DNA of 5,441 nt from Flavipsychrobacter sp. (GCA_021156265.1 JAJNBR010000214.1:1-5441); one strand, 5' to 3'. Numbered from the stretch's first letter, positions 1-4,957 are shown. The notes: generated by a model not told the origin, from the sequence alone. A program made the numbers and translations.

Positions 1-459
1 TTGCTTGTCCCCACGTTTTTTCATTTCCTTCATAAGATTTGGGAATAACCCGAATCCAAACCCTTCCAGGAAAAATATATCTTCTTCAAGACCATGCACT
101 TTACCCACGTCTATCTTCTGTATGTTTTCTGCTGACCAGGAGGCGACGGCAGCCTCATCGGTACCAAAACCAAAAGTCCGGCCGATATTATTGGCTGTTC
201 CCATAGGTAACACTGCTATCGGGTAATTTCTATCTATCACTTTCCGCCCTAACAGTTCGGTAGCTACTTTACGAACGGTACCATCGCCACCGGCTACAAC
301 AAGAAAATCCACATCTGGCTCGATCTCATTCCATCCTTTTTCCTTTGTGGATGCGTACAGGCACTTATACCCCTGCTCTTCGATCATAGCCACCAAGTCC
401 TCTTTCGAGTGTTCCCCGTCACCGGCCTTAGGATTGTGCAACAATTTAGCAACCTTCAT
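1..459 (-). CDS. Diacylglycerol kinase-family lipid kinase, N-terminal part (runs off left edge)
   Basis: This is the first 153 residues of a protein of the DAGK catalytic-domain family (YegS/BmrU/LCB5-like), which phosphorylates a lipid such as diacylglycerol, or a related substrate, with ATP. The frame is open from an ATG at 457-459 to the window edge. Visible family motifs are NPKAG at residues 9-13, the nucleotide-binding GGDGT at 57-61 inside a hydrophobic strand (DFLVVAGGDGT), and LPMGTANNIGR at 84-94, equivalent to the family's PxGTxN segment. Family members are usually about 290-310 residues, so roughly the C-terminal half lies outside. No signal peptide or membrane segment is seen, which fits a cytoplasmic, membrane-associated enzyme. 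The gene is divergent from surE with 78 bases between the starts. The family assignment is firm; the lipid substrate cannot be read from this part. Confidence 0.93.
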   Translation of the reverse strand, partial: MKVAKLLHNPKAGDGEHSKEDLVAMIEEQGYKCLYASTKEKGWNEIEPDVDFLVVAGGDGTVRKVATELLGRKVIDRNYPIAVLPMGTANNIGRTFGFGTDEAAVASWSAENIQKIDVGKVHGLEEDIFFLEGFGFGLFPNLMKEMKKRGDKQ

Positions 460-498
460 ACATATTATCTTACATATAGCCCCTTCACTAAAAGTGTA

Positions 499-513
499 CC
501 AGCCGTAAGCTGG
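499..513. repeat. Short inverted repeat in the divergent intergenic region
   Basis: CCAGC-CGTAA-GCTGG is a perfect 5-bp stem with a 5-base loop, lying between the divergent lipid kinase and surE starts (40 bases from the former, 24 from the latter). It could be an operator or a small hairpin, but a 5-bp repeat is short enough to arise by chance. Confidence 0.3.
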
Positions 514-518
514 CATGA

Positions 519-536
519 TACTGTTGCTCATTTTTG
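519..536 (+). promoter_or_regulatory. Candidate -7 region for surE
   Basis: Two overlapping-range candidates resemble the Bacteroidota -7 box TAnnTTTG, each at 7 of 8 positions counting the free ones: TACTGTTG (519-526) and CATTTTTG (529-536). No clear TTG -33 element is seen about 20 bases upstream of either. The second ends one base before the ATG and would imply a leaderless message; the first would give a very short leader. This is motif matching only. Confidence 0.3.
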
Positions 537-537
537 T

Positions 538-1269
538 ATGAGAATCCTGATAACAAATGATGACGGAATATACAGCCCCGGCATAGCCGCATTGGCTAAA
601 GTAGCTTCAAAATTCGGCGAAGTAAAAATAGTCGCTCCCGACGTCGAGCAATCGTCCATGGGACACGCGGTAACGCATTCGCGCCCCATTTCGTTAAAGA
701 AATCACCGATCACATTTGAAGGTATTGAAGCCTATAGGGTTAATGGCACCCCGGCAGATTGCGTAGCGCTTGGTACTCATTTGTCAAAAACCGACGTTGT
801 ACTGTCCGGCATTAACATGGGGCCTAACCTCGGAAACTCTATGTGGCACTCGGGCACATTAGCGGCAGCGAAGCAGGCCGTGTTGCTGGGCATTAAGGGC
901 ATAGCTCTGAGCACTCCGGTCGGCAAAGATGAGCCGGACTTTGACGGACTTGCTCCCTATGTTGAAAAAGCTCTTGCATTGTTGCTCGAAGACCGCGAGT
1001 TGGCGCTCTATAATGTGAACTTTCCGCCTAAGCCTACTGGCATGAAATGGACCCGCCAGTCTGTGCGGCTATATGATGGTACGATAGTGCCCGGCGTAGA
1101 CCCAATGGGCAGAAAACACTATTGGTTTACGGTAACTCCACTGGAACCGGCAGATGAACATACGGACAGGTGGGCTGTAGAAAATGGCTTTGTTTCGATA
1201 ACTCCACTTAGATTGGACCTCACCAATGAGACAGCCCTCCAGCACGCTATTGAGAAACATCCGCTTTAG
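538..1269 (+). CDS. surE: 5'/3'-nucleotidase SurE
   Basis: SurE is a metal-dependent phosphatase that dephosphorylates 5'- and 3'-nucleoside monophosphates in the cytoplasm and is linked to stationary-phase and stress survival in other bacteria. The 243-residue product has the usual family length (about 250). It begins MRILITNDDG, with metal ligands Asp8 and Asp9; Ser39 in APDVEQSS and Asn93 in SGINMGPNLG fit the other two ligands by alignment with E. coli SurE from memory. The conserved VNGTPADC segment lies at 68-75 and HSGTLAAA at 104-111. The frame stays open upstream to 409, but the ATG at 538 is chosen because it places NDDG at the family position and avoids overlap with the divergent kinase gene. 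No Shine-Dalgarno sequence precedes it. A strong terminator follows 21 bases after the stop codon, so it is probably monocistronic. Confidence 0.97.
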   Translation: MRILITNDDGIYSPGIAALAKVASKFGEVKIVAPDVEQSSMGHAVTHSRPISLKKSPITFEGIEAYRVNGTPADCVALGTHLSKTDVVLSGINMGPNLGNSMWHSGTLAAAKQAVLLGIKGIALSTPVGKDEPDFDGLAPYVEKALALLLEDRELALYNVNFPPKPTGMKWTRQSVRLYDGTIVPGVDPMGRKHYWFTVTPLEPADEHTDRWAVENGFVSITPLRLDLTNETALQHAIEKHPL

Positions 1270-1290
1270 AACACTTATGAATACACAACA

Positions 1291-1323
1291 AAAAAAGGAC
1301 AGCACCGGGTGTTGTCCTTTTTT
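1291..1323. terminator. Bidirectional intrinsic terminator after surE
   Basis: A 15-bp stem (1291-1305 with 1309-1323, one G-T wobble at 1302/1312) and a 3-base loop CGG. The core is AGGACA...TGTCCT, flanked by an A-run on the left and a T-run on the right, so it can terminate rightward surE transcription and also leftward transcription coming from the 1688-1837 gene. Confidence 0.9.
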
Positions 1324-1434
1324 ATGATTGCTAATTATTTGTTTCAGAAACTTTTAAAGTCCTTCATTCGTCTACAGTTCGTTTCATTTCTGAACCATTC
1401 TTCACAACCTAGCACAAGAGATGTAAAAAACACC

Positions 1435-1485
1435 ATGCCAATCTTTGCAAGCAGGGGTTGATGGCATCTTTTTACTGCTTGCGAA
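1435..1485 (+). promoter_or_regulatory. Interleaved inverted repeats before the 64-residue small gene (possible pseudoknot or switch)
   Basis: Two inverted repeats interlock. Stem A is ATGCCA (1435-1440) with TGGCAT (1462-1467). Stem B is an 11-bp pairing, UUUGCAAGCAG (1444-1454) with CUGCUUGCGAA (1475-1485), containing one U-G wobble; its core GCAAGCAG/CTGCTTGC is perfect. The order A-B-A'-B' is that of an H-type pseudoknot or of two alternative folds. It ends 11 bases before the ATG at 1497. The sequence AATCTTTG at 1440-1447 also resembles a -7 promoter box; if that is the real promoter, the 5' arms would not be transcribed, so the two readings exclude each other. No known riboswitch family is recognised. 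Confidence 0.35.
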
Positions 1486-1496
1486 AAGAAAAGTCT

Positions 1497-1691
1497 ATGG
1501 ACAAGAATAAAAAGAACCGAAGCGGCAGCCAAAGCAATCCACACCGGAAAAATGAAAATAAAGGAAATAGAAAACAGACAAGCCAACCCGGAGCGCCGCA
1601 GAAAAGCAACCGCCAGACCGGTGACCACGAAAAAGATGATTCGCACGGTGCAGACCGTAACACGACAAAGAAAGGCCCCAATAACATTTAG
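1497..1691 (+). CDS. Small Lys/Asn-rich, predicted disordered protein
   Basis: No family is recognised. The 64-residue product starts MDKNKKNRSGSQSN and consists almost entirely of polar residues: 10 Lys, 10 Asn, 6 Ser, 6 Gly, 5 Arg, 5 Gln. It has no Leu, Val, Phe, Tyr, Trp or Cys, and its only Ile is the last residue. With 15 Lys/Arg against 7 Asp/Glu it is strongly basic, so it is probably unstructured and could bind nucleic acid or another acidic partner. The ATG at 1497 is preferred over the in-frame TTG (1458) and ATG (1461) because a purine-rich stretch (GAAAAGAAAAG) precedes it and the upstream residues do not match the polar composition. The complementary strand also reads open but gives the hydrophobic shadow expected from Lys/Asn/Gln codons. 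The stop overlaps the convergent microprotein gene by 4 bases. Confidence 0.55.
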   Translation: MDKNKKNRSGSQSNPHRKNENKGNRKQTSQPGAPQKSNRQTGDHEKDDSHGADRNTTKKGPNNI

Positions 1692-1837
1692 TCTCTAAAG
1701 CCTTTTTCTACATCAGCTGGCAATGTATCTTTCCTTTCTGCAAAGAACCTTCGAAAGATCCATTGGGCCAGCTTTTGCCCCATTACCACCATTGCCAGAA
1801 ATAAGATAAAGACGAAGAGGAGCAATGCTGTTTGCAT
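1688..1837 (-). CDS. 49-residue single-pass membrane microprotein
   Basis: This short frame starts at an ATG (1835-1837) and ends in TAA at 1688-1690. The product begins MQTALLLFVFILFLAMVVMG, a strongly hydrophobic helix at about residues 3-19. It is followed by a basic, amphipathic segment (QKLAQWIFRRFFAERK, 21-36) and a charged tail ending GFRD. This is the typical layout of a small inner-membrane protein, with the positive residues after the helix favouring a cytoplasmic C-terminus. A 7-of-8 match to the -7 box, TAACTTTA, lies on the minus strand at 1860-1853, 15 bases before the start. The gene is divergent from the 1918 lipoprotein gene and convergent with the small disordered-protein gene, whose stop it overlaps. 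Leftward transcription would run antisense through that gene to the bidirectional terminator at 1291-1323. No family is recognised. Confidence 0.65.
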   Translation of the reverse strand: MQTALLLFVFILFLAMVVMGQKLAQWIFRRFFAERKDTLPADVEKGFRD

Positions 1838-1852
1838 AAAACAGGTTTTACT

Positions 1853-1860
1853 TAAAGTTA
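1853..1860 (-). promoter_or_regulatory. Candidate -7 box for the 49-residue microprotein
   Basis: TAACTTTA on the minus strand differs from TAnnTTTG only at the last base and lies 15 bases upstream of the start codon. No matching -33 TTG is seen at the expected distance. Confidence 0.35.
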
Positions 1861-1894
1861 CGAATCAAAGGACATCATTAAGACAGCATTCGCC

Positions 1895-1902
1895 TATATT
1901 TA
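1895..1902 (+). promoter_or_regulatory. Candidate -7 box for the 1918 gene
   Basis: TATATTTA differs from TAnnTTTG only at the last base and lies 15 bases before the ATG at 1918, mirroring the divergent box at 1853-1860. The -33 element is not clear. Confidence 0.35.
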
Positions 1903-1917
1903 CGCCAAAGATCACAA

Positions 1918-2349
1918 ATGCGTTTCTCCATTCTTTTAATAGCCAGCCTGATGGTACTTGCCTCCGCGACGTGCAAACAAACGACATCAGCAGACAATGC
2001 GCCAGTAGCAGACAGCATGCAGCTAAGCCGGGTTGGAGGTTTTGCGGGGTTTTCTGATCAGTATATGATCTATCCCGACCGGGTGGCGAAGGACACCGGG
2101 GGTCGCGATATGGTGTTCGATTTTCCTGAACCTTCTAAAATAGCTGCAGGTGGAGAATTGCTTACCAATATTCCTCCACGTATGTGGAAGGAAAACAATA
2201 CGCAATACGGAATAACAGTTGCCGATGGCATTGATTATATGGTAACGGCTTATAAAGGAAAGGAAAAATATTACTGGGTGATCCGCCACGATCCACCTGC
2301 ACATATTCAGGCTTATACGCAAAAGATACACGACTTCTTCGCGAAGTAG
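1918..2349 (+). CDS. Secreted or lipid-anchored hypothetical protein
   Basis: The 143-residue product starts with a signal sequence (MRFSILLIASLMVLASATC). Cys19 could be the lipid-modified residue, although the preceding S-A-T is a poor lipobox; otherwise signal peptidase I could cleave after ASA at 15-17. A short Ser/Thr/Asp linker (about 20-35) follows, then a compact domain of about 105 residues with GGFAGFSDQYMIYPDR (40-55), IPPRMW (85-90) and an aromatic KYYWVIRHDPP segment (117-127), ending in a predicted helix (AHIQAYTQKIHDFFAK). I do not recognise a named family. The protein is probably periplasmic or outer-membrane-associated. It ends directly against the convergent lipoprotein gene with no space between the stop codons. 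The start is supported by the signal peptide and by the promoter-like box 15 bases upstream. Confidence 0.85.
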   Translation: MRFSILLIASLMVLASATCKQTTSADNAPVADSMQLSRVGGFAGFSDQYMIYPDRVAKDTGGRDMVFDFPEPSKIAAGGELLTNIPPRMWKENNTQYGITVADGIDYMVTAYKGKEKYYWVIRHDPPAHIQAYTQKIHDFFAK

Positions 2350-2357
2350 CTATTTTT
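2333..2357 (+). terminator. Possible weak terminator overlapping the end of the 1918 gene
   Basis: ACTTC-TTCGC-GAAGT (2333-2347) forms a 5-bp stem with a 5-base loop, with a T-run at 2353-2357 starting five bases after the stem. It spans the last codons and the stop, and includes the 10-bp palindrome CTTCGCGAAG (2337-2346). The stem is short and the T-run displaced, so this is a weak candidate. Confidence 0.2.
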
Positions 2358-3087
2358 CTTCACAGGAGATCGAATTCTGCTCCACAATGCGATTGTTAAG
2401 TATCACGAAATCGAAGCATAACGGCATTTCGGAACTTAGTTTGCCGCGACGTGTAAATGCTTTTACCCGTACGCCGTTATTCGTAGCATGCTGCTCATGC
2501 AGGTAGATGTAATAAATATCGTATTGCAAAAAAATCCGGTTGAAATAATCTGATGCTGTTATGGCTGTTGCATTTGTTACATCAACTATTCTTGCGTTGG
2601 GTGAATAAAAACTATTTACCATTTTCCAGTCCTTCTTATTCAGCGCAAGAAAGAGATTGTCTATGACATCAGAAGGCCGGGTGTGGTAGTCACCCTGGTG
2701 GTGGCTGTCAAGTGTCGTTTTAAACACGAGCATACGATGGCCTGGTTCGGAAGTATCGATATCCAGTATTAAAGTGTGCCTGCCGGCAGGAAGCAGTTGT
2801 TCCCCCACAAAGTCTATAGGCTGCGATACCAGTGTGTCGGTCGCCGTTACCGCCCGCGCAAAGTGATACGGATATGACTTTTCTACGTTGACAAAAGCAG
2901 TGTTTGTGCCATGCCTTAAACTGCCGAAATGGTACGCCTTACCGAATATCTCCACATCGAGCATTTGAAAATCTTCACCGGAATGGTTCAGATAACTTAG
3001 CTGTAAGCCGTTAACGCTGTCTCCCCCATCAACTGCTGCAGAATTGCACCCAAAAATTGGCAACAACAGAAATAAAAACCAACGCAT
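2350..3087 (-). CDS. Lipoprotein with beta-rich N-terminal region and probable NTF2-like C-terminal domain
   Basis: The 245-residue product starts with a lipoprotein signal, MRWFLFLLLPIFGCN; I11-F-G-C14 is an acceptable lipobox and Cys14 the probable lipidated residue. Residues about 25-120 look beta-rich and include DTLVSQPIDFVGEQLLPAGR (84-103), of a kind that appears in Bacteroidota lipoproteins I recall but cannot name. Residues about 137-240 resemble an NTF2/SnoaL-like fold: VIDNLFLALNKKDWKMVNSF (141-160) followed by YSPNARIVDV, then ITASDYFNRIF and paired beta strands. No catalytic residues can be assigned. A longer version from a TTG at 3115-3117 is possible, but the ATG at 3085-3087 puts the signal peptide at the N-terminus. 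The gene is divergent from the PAP2 gene and convergent, with zero spacing, with the 1918 gene. The lipoprotein call is firm; the fold is inferred. Confidence 0.85.
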   Translation of the reverse strand: MRWFLFLLLPIFGCNSAAVDGGDSVNGLQLSYLNHSGEDFQMLDVEIFGKAYHFGSLRHGTNTAFVNVEKSYPYHFARAVTATDTLVSQPIDFVGEQLLPAGRHTLILDIDTSEPGHRMLVFKTTLDSHHQGDYHTRPSDVIDNLFLALNKKDWKMVNSFYSPNARIVDVTNATAITASDYFNRIFLQYDIYYIYLHEQHATNNGVRVKAFTRRGKLSSEMPLCFDFVILNNRIVEQNSISCEEK

Positions 3088-3187
3088 TGTAAATGATTTA
3101 TGGGCTAACTGCCTCAAAAACTATACCTCGCAAAACAGTGTTGGCACGGAAATATAGATTAGCTGATCAGGAATATTTTAACTCGCT

Positions 3188-4087
3188 ATGATCAAAAGGT
3201 TTACAACAGGTGTGTTCACCGTACTCTTTCCCTTGGCGCTGACTGCGCAGGATGCCCTTATTGACGAAGAAGCAATAGTATTAAACAGTGCTGAATCAGC
3301 TTTTTACATAGGGCAGGAGGACCCACCACCAGCAATGCCCGGCGGCATTTATAAAATCAATAAAAAGGTAGACATTCCGGTCACCGCAGTTGGCGCCGCA
3401 TGGTCATTGTACGCCTTCACCAAAATATATAATAAGGATCAAACGCCTTTGGCTGAGGTCCAGGCACTGGATAAAAACGATATCAACAGTTTTGACCGTT
3501 GGGCTGCAGGCAACTACAACGAAGCTGCAGACAACTCCAGCGATCTTTTATTTTATGGCTCAATGCCGCTACCATTGGCCTTACTGGCCGACAGGGAAAT
3601 ACGCCAGGATGCCGCCAAGGTTGGCTTTTTATACCTGGAAGCAATGGCCATAACTGGTTTGCTGTACACAGGCAGCACCTATTTTACAAATAGATTCAGG
3701 CCGGAGGCTTATAGCGACAATATTCCTGACCAGGACAAAACTAACGGCGGTATGCGCAATTCGTTTTTTGCGGGTCATGTGGCATTGGTTGGTACGGCAA
3801 CTTTTTTTACTGCCAAGGTATACTCTGACTACCACCCGGGCTCTACCCTTAGCTATGTATTGTATGGCGGGGCCGCCGCAGCCACGGCTACAACCATTTA
3901 TTTACGGCACATTGCAGGCAAGCATTTTCCCAGCGATTTAATAATAGGTACCGCAGTTGGCGTGGCGTCAGGAATACTGGTACCACACTTCCACAAAAAC
4001 AAGGTTACAGGTAACGAGGCGTTAAGATTATCGCCGTTCATTGGCGACAAAACTTATGGCCTTACGCTGAACTACAATATCAGGTAA
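3188..4087 (+). CDS. PAP2-family membrane phosphatase
   Basis: The 299-residue product is a PAP2 (type 2 phosphatidic acid phosphatase) family member, probably removing phosphate from a lipid such as phosphatidate, undecaprenyl diphosphate or lipid A on the outer face of the inner membrane. A signal-like N-terminus (cleavage likely near ALTA-QD, residues 17-22) is followed by hydrophobic segments at about 62-82, 119-137, 143-163, 197-211, 220-240 and 249-266. The catalytic motifs are NRFRP (168-172), SFFAGH (192-197) with His197, and R240-x5-H246-x3-D250 in LRHIAGKHFPSD. The core Arg/His/His/Asp are present, but the motif-1 Lys is Thr164 and motif 2 reads FAGH rather than PSGH. The last residues (LRLSPFIGDKTYGLTLNYNIR) look beta-like. 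No Shine-Dalgarno sequence is seen. The gene is followed by a strong terminator. The substrate cannot be read from the sequence. Confidence 0.92.
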   Translation: MIKRFTTGVFTVLFPLALTAQDALIDEEAIVLNSAESAFYIGQEDPPPAMPGGIYKINKKVDIPVTAVGAAWSLYAFTKIYNKDQTPLAEVQALDKNDINSFDRWAAGNYNEAADNSSDLLFYGSMPLPLALLADREIRQDAAKVGFLYLEAMAITGLLYTGSTYFTNRFRPEAYSDNIPDQDKTNGGMRNSFFAGHVALVGTATFFTAKVYSDYHPGSTLSYVLYGGAAAATATTIYLRHIAGKHFPSDLIIGTAVGVASGILVPHFHKNKVTGNEALRLSPFIGDKTYGLTLNYNIR

Positions 4088-4123
4088 TACTTGACATAGA
4101 TAATATTGTTGTGGCGAAGTAAT

Positions 4124-4152
4124 AAAAAAGCCCGGCGTCGCCGGGCTTTTTT
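4124..4152. terminator. Bidirectional intrinsic terminator between convergent genes
   Basis: A perfect 13-bp stem (4124-4136 with 4140-4152, core GCCCGGC/GCCGGGC) with a GTC loop, an A6 tract on the left and a T6 tract on the right. It serves both the rightward PAP2 gene and the leftward 4165-4446 gene. Confidence 0.95.
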
Positions 4153-4164
4153 CATGTCGTTACT

Positions 4165-4446
4165 TTATTTATCTACCTTGTCATGACCTTCTACTTTCAC
4201 CACTTTGTTGTAAAGGCCCATGATCAGGAAAGGAGCAGCCCATTGCCCTATAAACAAGGACAGATGATCCCTTTTCACAAGTTTCAGTGCAAAAGCCACG
4301 CCCATTGCACCTAGTCCGGCCCACAAAAAGAGGTCTGAGGGAAGTTTTGCTGTTTGTTCTTCAATTGTTCTTGCTACCGGACCTTCGCGATGATCTGTGT
4401 TCGCCGCTACTTTCTTCACTTGTTCCGACATTGCCTTTGTTGCCAT
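4165..4446 (-). CDS. Small two-helix membrane protein of unknown function
   Basis: The 93-residue product has a charged N-terminal region (MATKAMSEQVKKVAANTDHR) and a linker VARTIEEQTAKLPSD (24-38). Two hydrophobic helices follow at about 38-57 (DLFLWAGLGAMGVAFALKLV) and 62-79 (LSLFIGQWAAPFLIMGLY), separated by a short KRDH turn, and the tail is charged (KVVKVEGHDKVDK). It is probably an inner-membrane helical hairpin with both ends on the same side. I recall similar short proteins in Bacteroidota but no assigned function. The start ATG (4444-4446) follows a promoter-like box and a perfect 14-bp palindrome, suggesting specific regulation. The stop lies 12 bases from the bidirectional terminator. 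There is no partner gene on the same strand nearby that would suggest a complex. Confidence 0.88.
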   Translation of the reverse strand: MATKAMSEQVKKVAANTDHREGPVARTIEEQTAKLPSDLFLWAGLGAMGVAFALKLVKRDHLSLFIGQWAAPFLIMGLYNKVVKVEGHDKVDK

Positions 4447-4462
4447 AGTCTTTGAGTTTTTA

Positions 4463-4470
4463 AAAAGTTA
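4463..4470 (-). promoter_or_regulatory. Candidate -7 box for the two-helix membrane protein
   Basis: TAACTTTT on the minus strand matches TAnnTTTG except at the last base and lies 16 bases upstream of the ATG. It directly adjoins the palindrome at 4471-4484, which would occupy the spacer just upstream of the -7 element. Confidence 0.4.
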
Positions 4471-4484
4471 ATAATCGCGATTAT
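4471..4484. promoter_or_regulatory. Perfect 14-bp palindrome, candidate operator
   Basis: ATAATCGCGATTAT is identical to its reverse complement over all 14 bases and has no spacer. It sits 24 bases upstream of the start of the 4165-4446 gene and touches its candidate -7 box. That is a position where a dimeric helix-turn-helix repressor would block RNA polymerase. The binding protein is unknown. Confidence 0.45.
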
Positions 4485-4589
4485 GAATGAAGTGATCTCT
4501 CCATCGCATAAAACGCGTAAAATCTGTGCCATTGCGGGCTACAGCCGTTTGTATATTAACACGATTAATCTTAGATTAGAATAACAAAA

Positions 4590-4662
4590 GCGGAAATAGC
4601 TCAGTTGGCAGAGCATCACTTTCCCAAAGTGAGGGTCGCGGGTTCGAATCCCGTTTTCCGCT
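4590..4662 (+). tRNA. tRNA-Gly, anticodon CCC
   Basis: A complete 73-base cloverleaf. The acceptor GCGGAAA (4590-4596) pairs with TTTCCGC (4655-4661). The D stem is GCTC/GAGC (4599-4602, 4611-4614) with loop AGTTGGCA. The anticodon stem is TCACT/AGTGA with loop TTCCCAA, giving anticodon CCC at 4623-4625, which reads GGG glycine codons. The variable loop is GGGTC, and the T stem GCGGG/CCCGT (one G-T pair) carries loop TTCGAAT. The discriminator is T4662, as in bacterial tRNA-Gly. The CCA end is not encoded (CCT follows), so it must be added enzymatically. A weak promoter candidate is TTG at 4532-4534 with TATATTAA at 4552-4559. The 3' end is only 8 bases from the stop codon of the convergent gene, with no terminator hairpin visible between them. 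Confidence 0.97.
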
Positions 4663-4670
4663 CCTCTTAG

Positions 4671-4922
4671 TTATTCGGCGATATTTGAAGAAGATTGTTT
4701 TTCGTCGATCACTTCTTTGATGGCCTGGCAGATCTCGTAATTCTGATGCTTTGTATAGTAATCCAACGATGCCTCAAGCTCCTCGAGACTTTTGTCGCGA
4801 AAGGTTTTCTTCACCTCCTCTCTCGGCGCATTCCTTAACAGGATATCTGTATTGGCCTGAAGGCCAACAAGGCTATCTCGCAAAGCTTTCAGGCTTTTCA
4901 GGAAATCATCCATTTCGCTCAT
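4671..4922 (-). CDS. Small acidic alpha-helical protein of unknown function
   Basis: The 83-residue product (MSEMDDFLKSLKALRDSL...) is charged and predicted almost entirely helical. A first helix with heptad-like leucines (about 5-30) and a second helix pair around SLEELEASLDYYTKHQNYEI (45-64) lead into CQAIKEVIDEK, followed by a short Ser-rich tail. The DYYTKHQNYEICQAIKEVI stretch resembles short helical-hairpin segments of the UVR type (E-x-E-D/N-Y-E-x-A), but too weakly to assign a family. The ATG at 4920-4922 is preferred over an in-frame TTG at 4929-4931, because that TTG overlaps a perfect TAACTTTG -7 box. Only 29 bases separate it from the upstream gene on the same strand (4952-5185), so the two may form an operon, with an extra internal promoter. 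It is probably cytoplasmic. It is convergent with the tRNA-Gly gene. Confidence 0.8.
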   Translation of the reverse strand: MSEMDDFLKSLKALRDSLVGLQANTDILLRNAPREEVKKTFRDKSLEELEASLDYYTKHQNYEICQAIKEVIDEKQSSSNIAE

Positions 4923-4928
4923 ACGATT

Positions 4929-4936
4929 CAAAGTTA
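4929..4936 (-). promoter_or_regulatory. Perfect TAnnTTTG -7 box before the 4671-4922 gene
   Basis: TAACTTTG on the minus strand matches the Bacteroidota -7 consensus exactly and lies 6 bases before the ATG, implying a leaderless or nearly leaderless message. No TTG -33 element is seen about 20 bases upstream, so activity is uncertain. Confidence 0.45.
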
Positions 4937-4945
4937 GTGATACGC

Positions 4946-4957
4946 CGCTAACTAGCG
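4946..4957. repeat. Inverted repeat spanning the stop of the 4952-5185 gene
   Basis: CGCTA-AC-TAGCG is a 5-bp inverted repeat with a 2-base centre. It includes the TAG stop codon (4952-4954 on the minus strand) and lies 9 bases upstream of the -7 box at 4929-4936, so it may be an operator-like site. It is short and could be chance. Confidence 0.25.

Noticed and set aside
409..537. In-frame upstream extension of surE by 43 residues
   Set aside because: It would overlap the divergent kinase start, and the SurE family begins with M-R-I-L-x-x-N-D-D-G at the ATG at 538.
1324..1461. Plus-strand 45-residue frame beginning inside the T-run side of the surE terminator
   Set aside because: It starts one base after the terminator stem, has no promoter or ribosome site, and its composition looks random.
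1344..1646. Minus-strand 100-residue hydrophobic frame
   Set aside because: It starts at GTG, has an odd mixture of Cys, Phe and Trp, and is what the complement of Lys/Asn/Gln-rich codons yields. The plus-strand frame is a better candidate, though neither is proven.
2023..2331. Minus-strand 102-residue frame inside the 1918 gene
   Set aside because: Antisense shadow; the plus-strand frame has a signal peptide and sensible protein composition.
3163..3170. CTGATCAG palindrome before the PAP2 gene
   Set aside because: Only 8 bp, does not extend outward, and there is no clear relation to a promoter element.
3390..3693. Two alternative plus-strand frames inside the PAP2 gene
   Set aside because: They are shifted frames of the PAP2 gene with unlikely compositions; the 299-residue frame carries the catalytic motifs.
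4566..4578. TAATC-TTA-GATTA inverted repeat before the tRNA
   Set aside because: The 5-bp AT-rich repeat is too short to separate from chance in this AT-rich leader.
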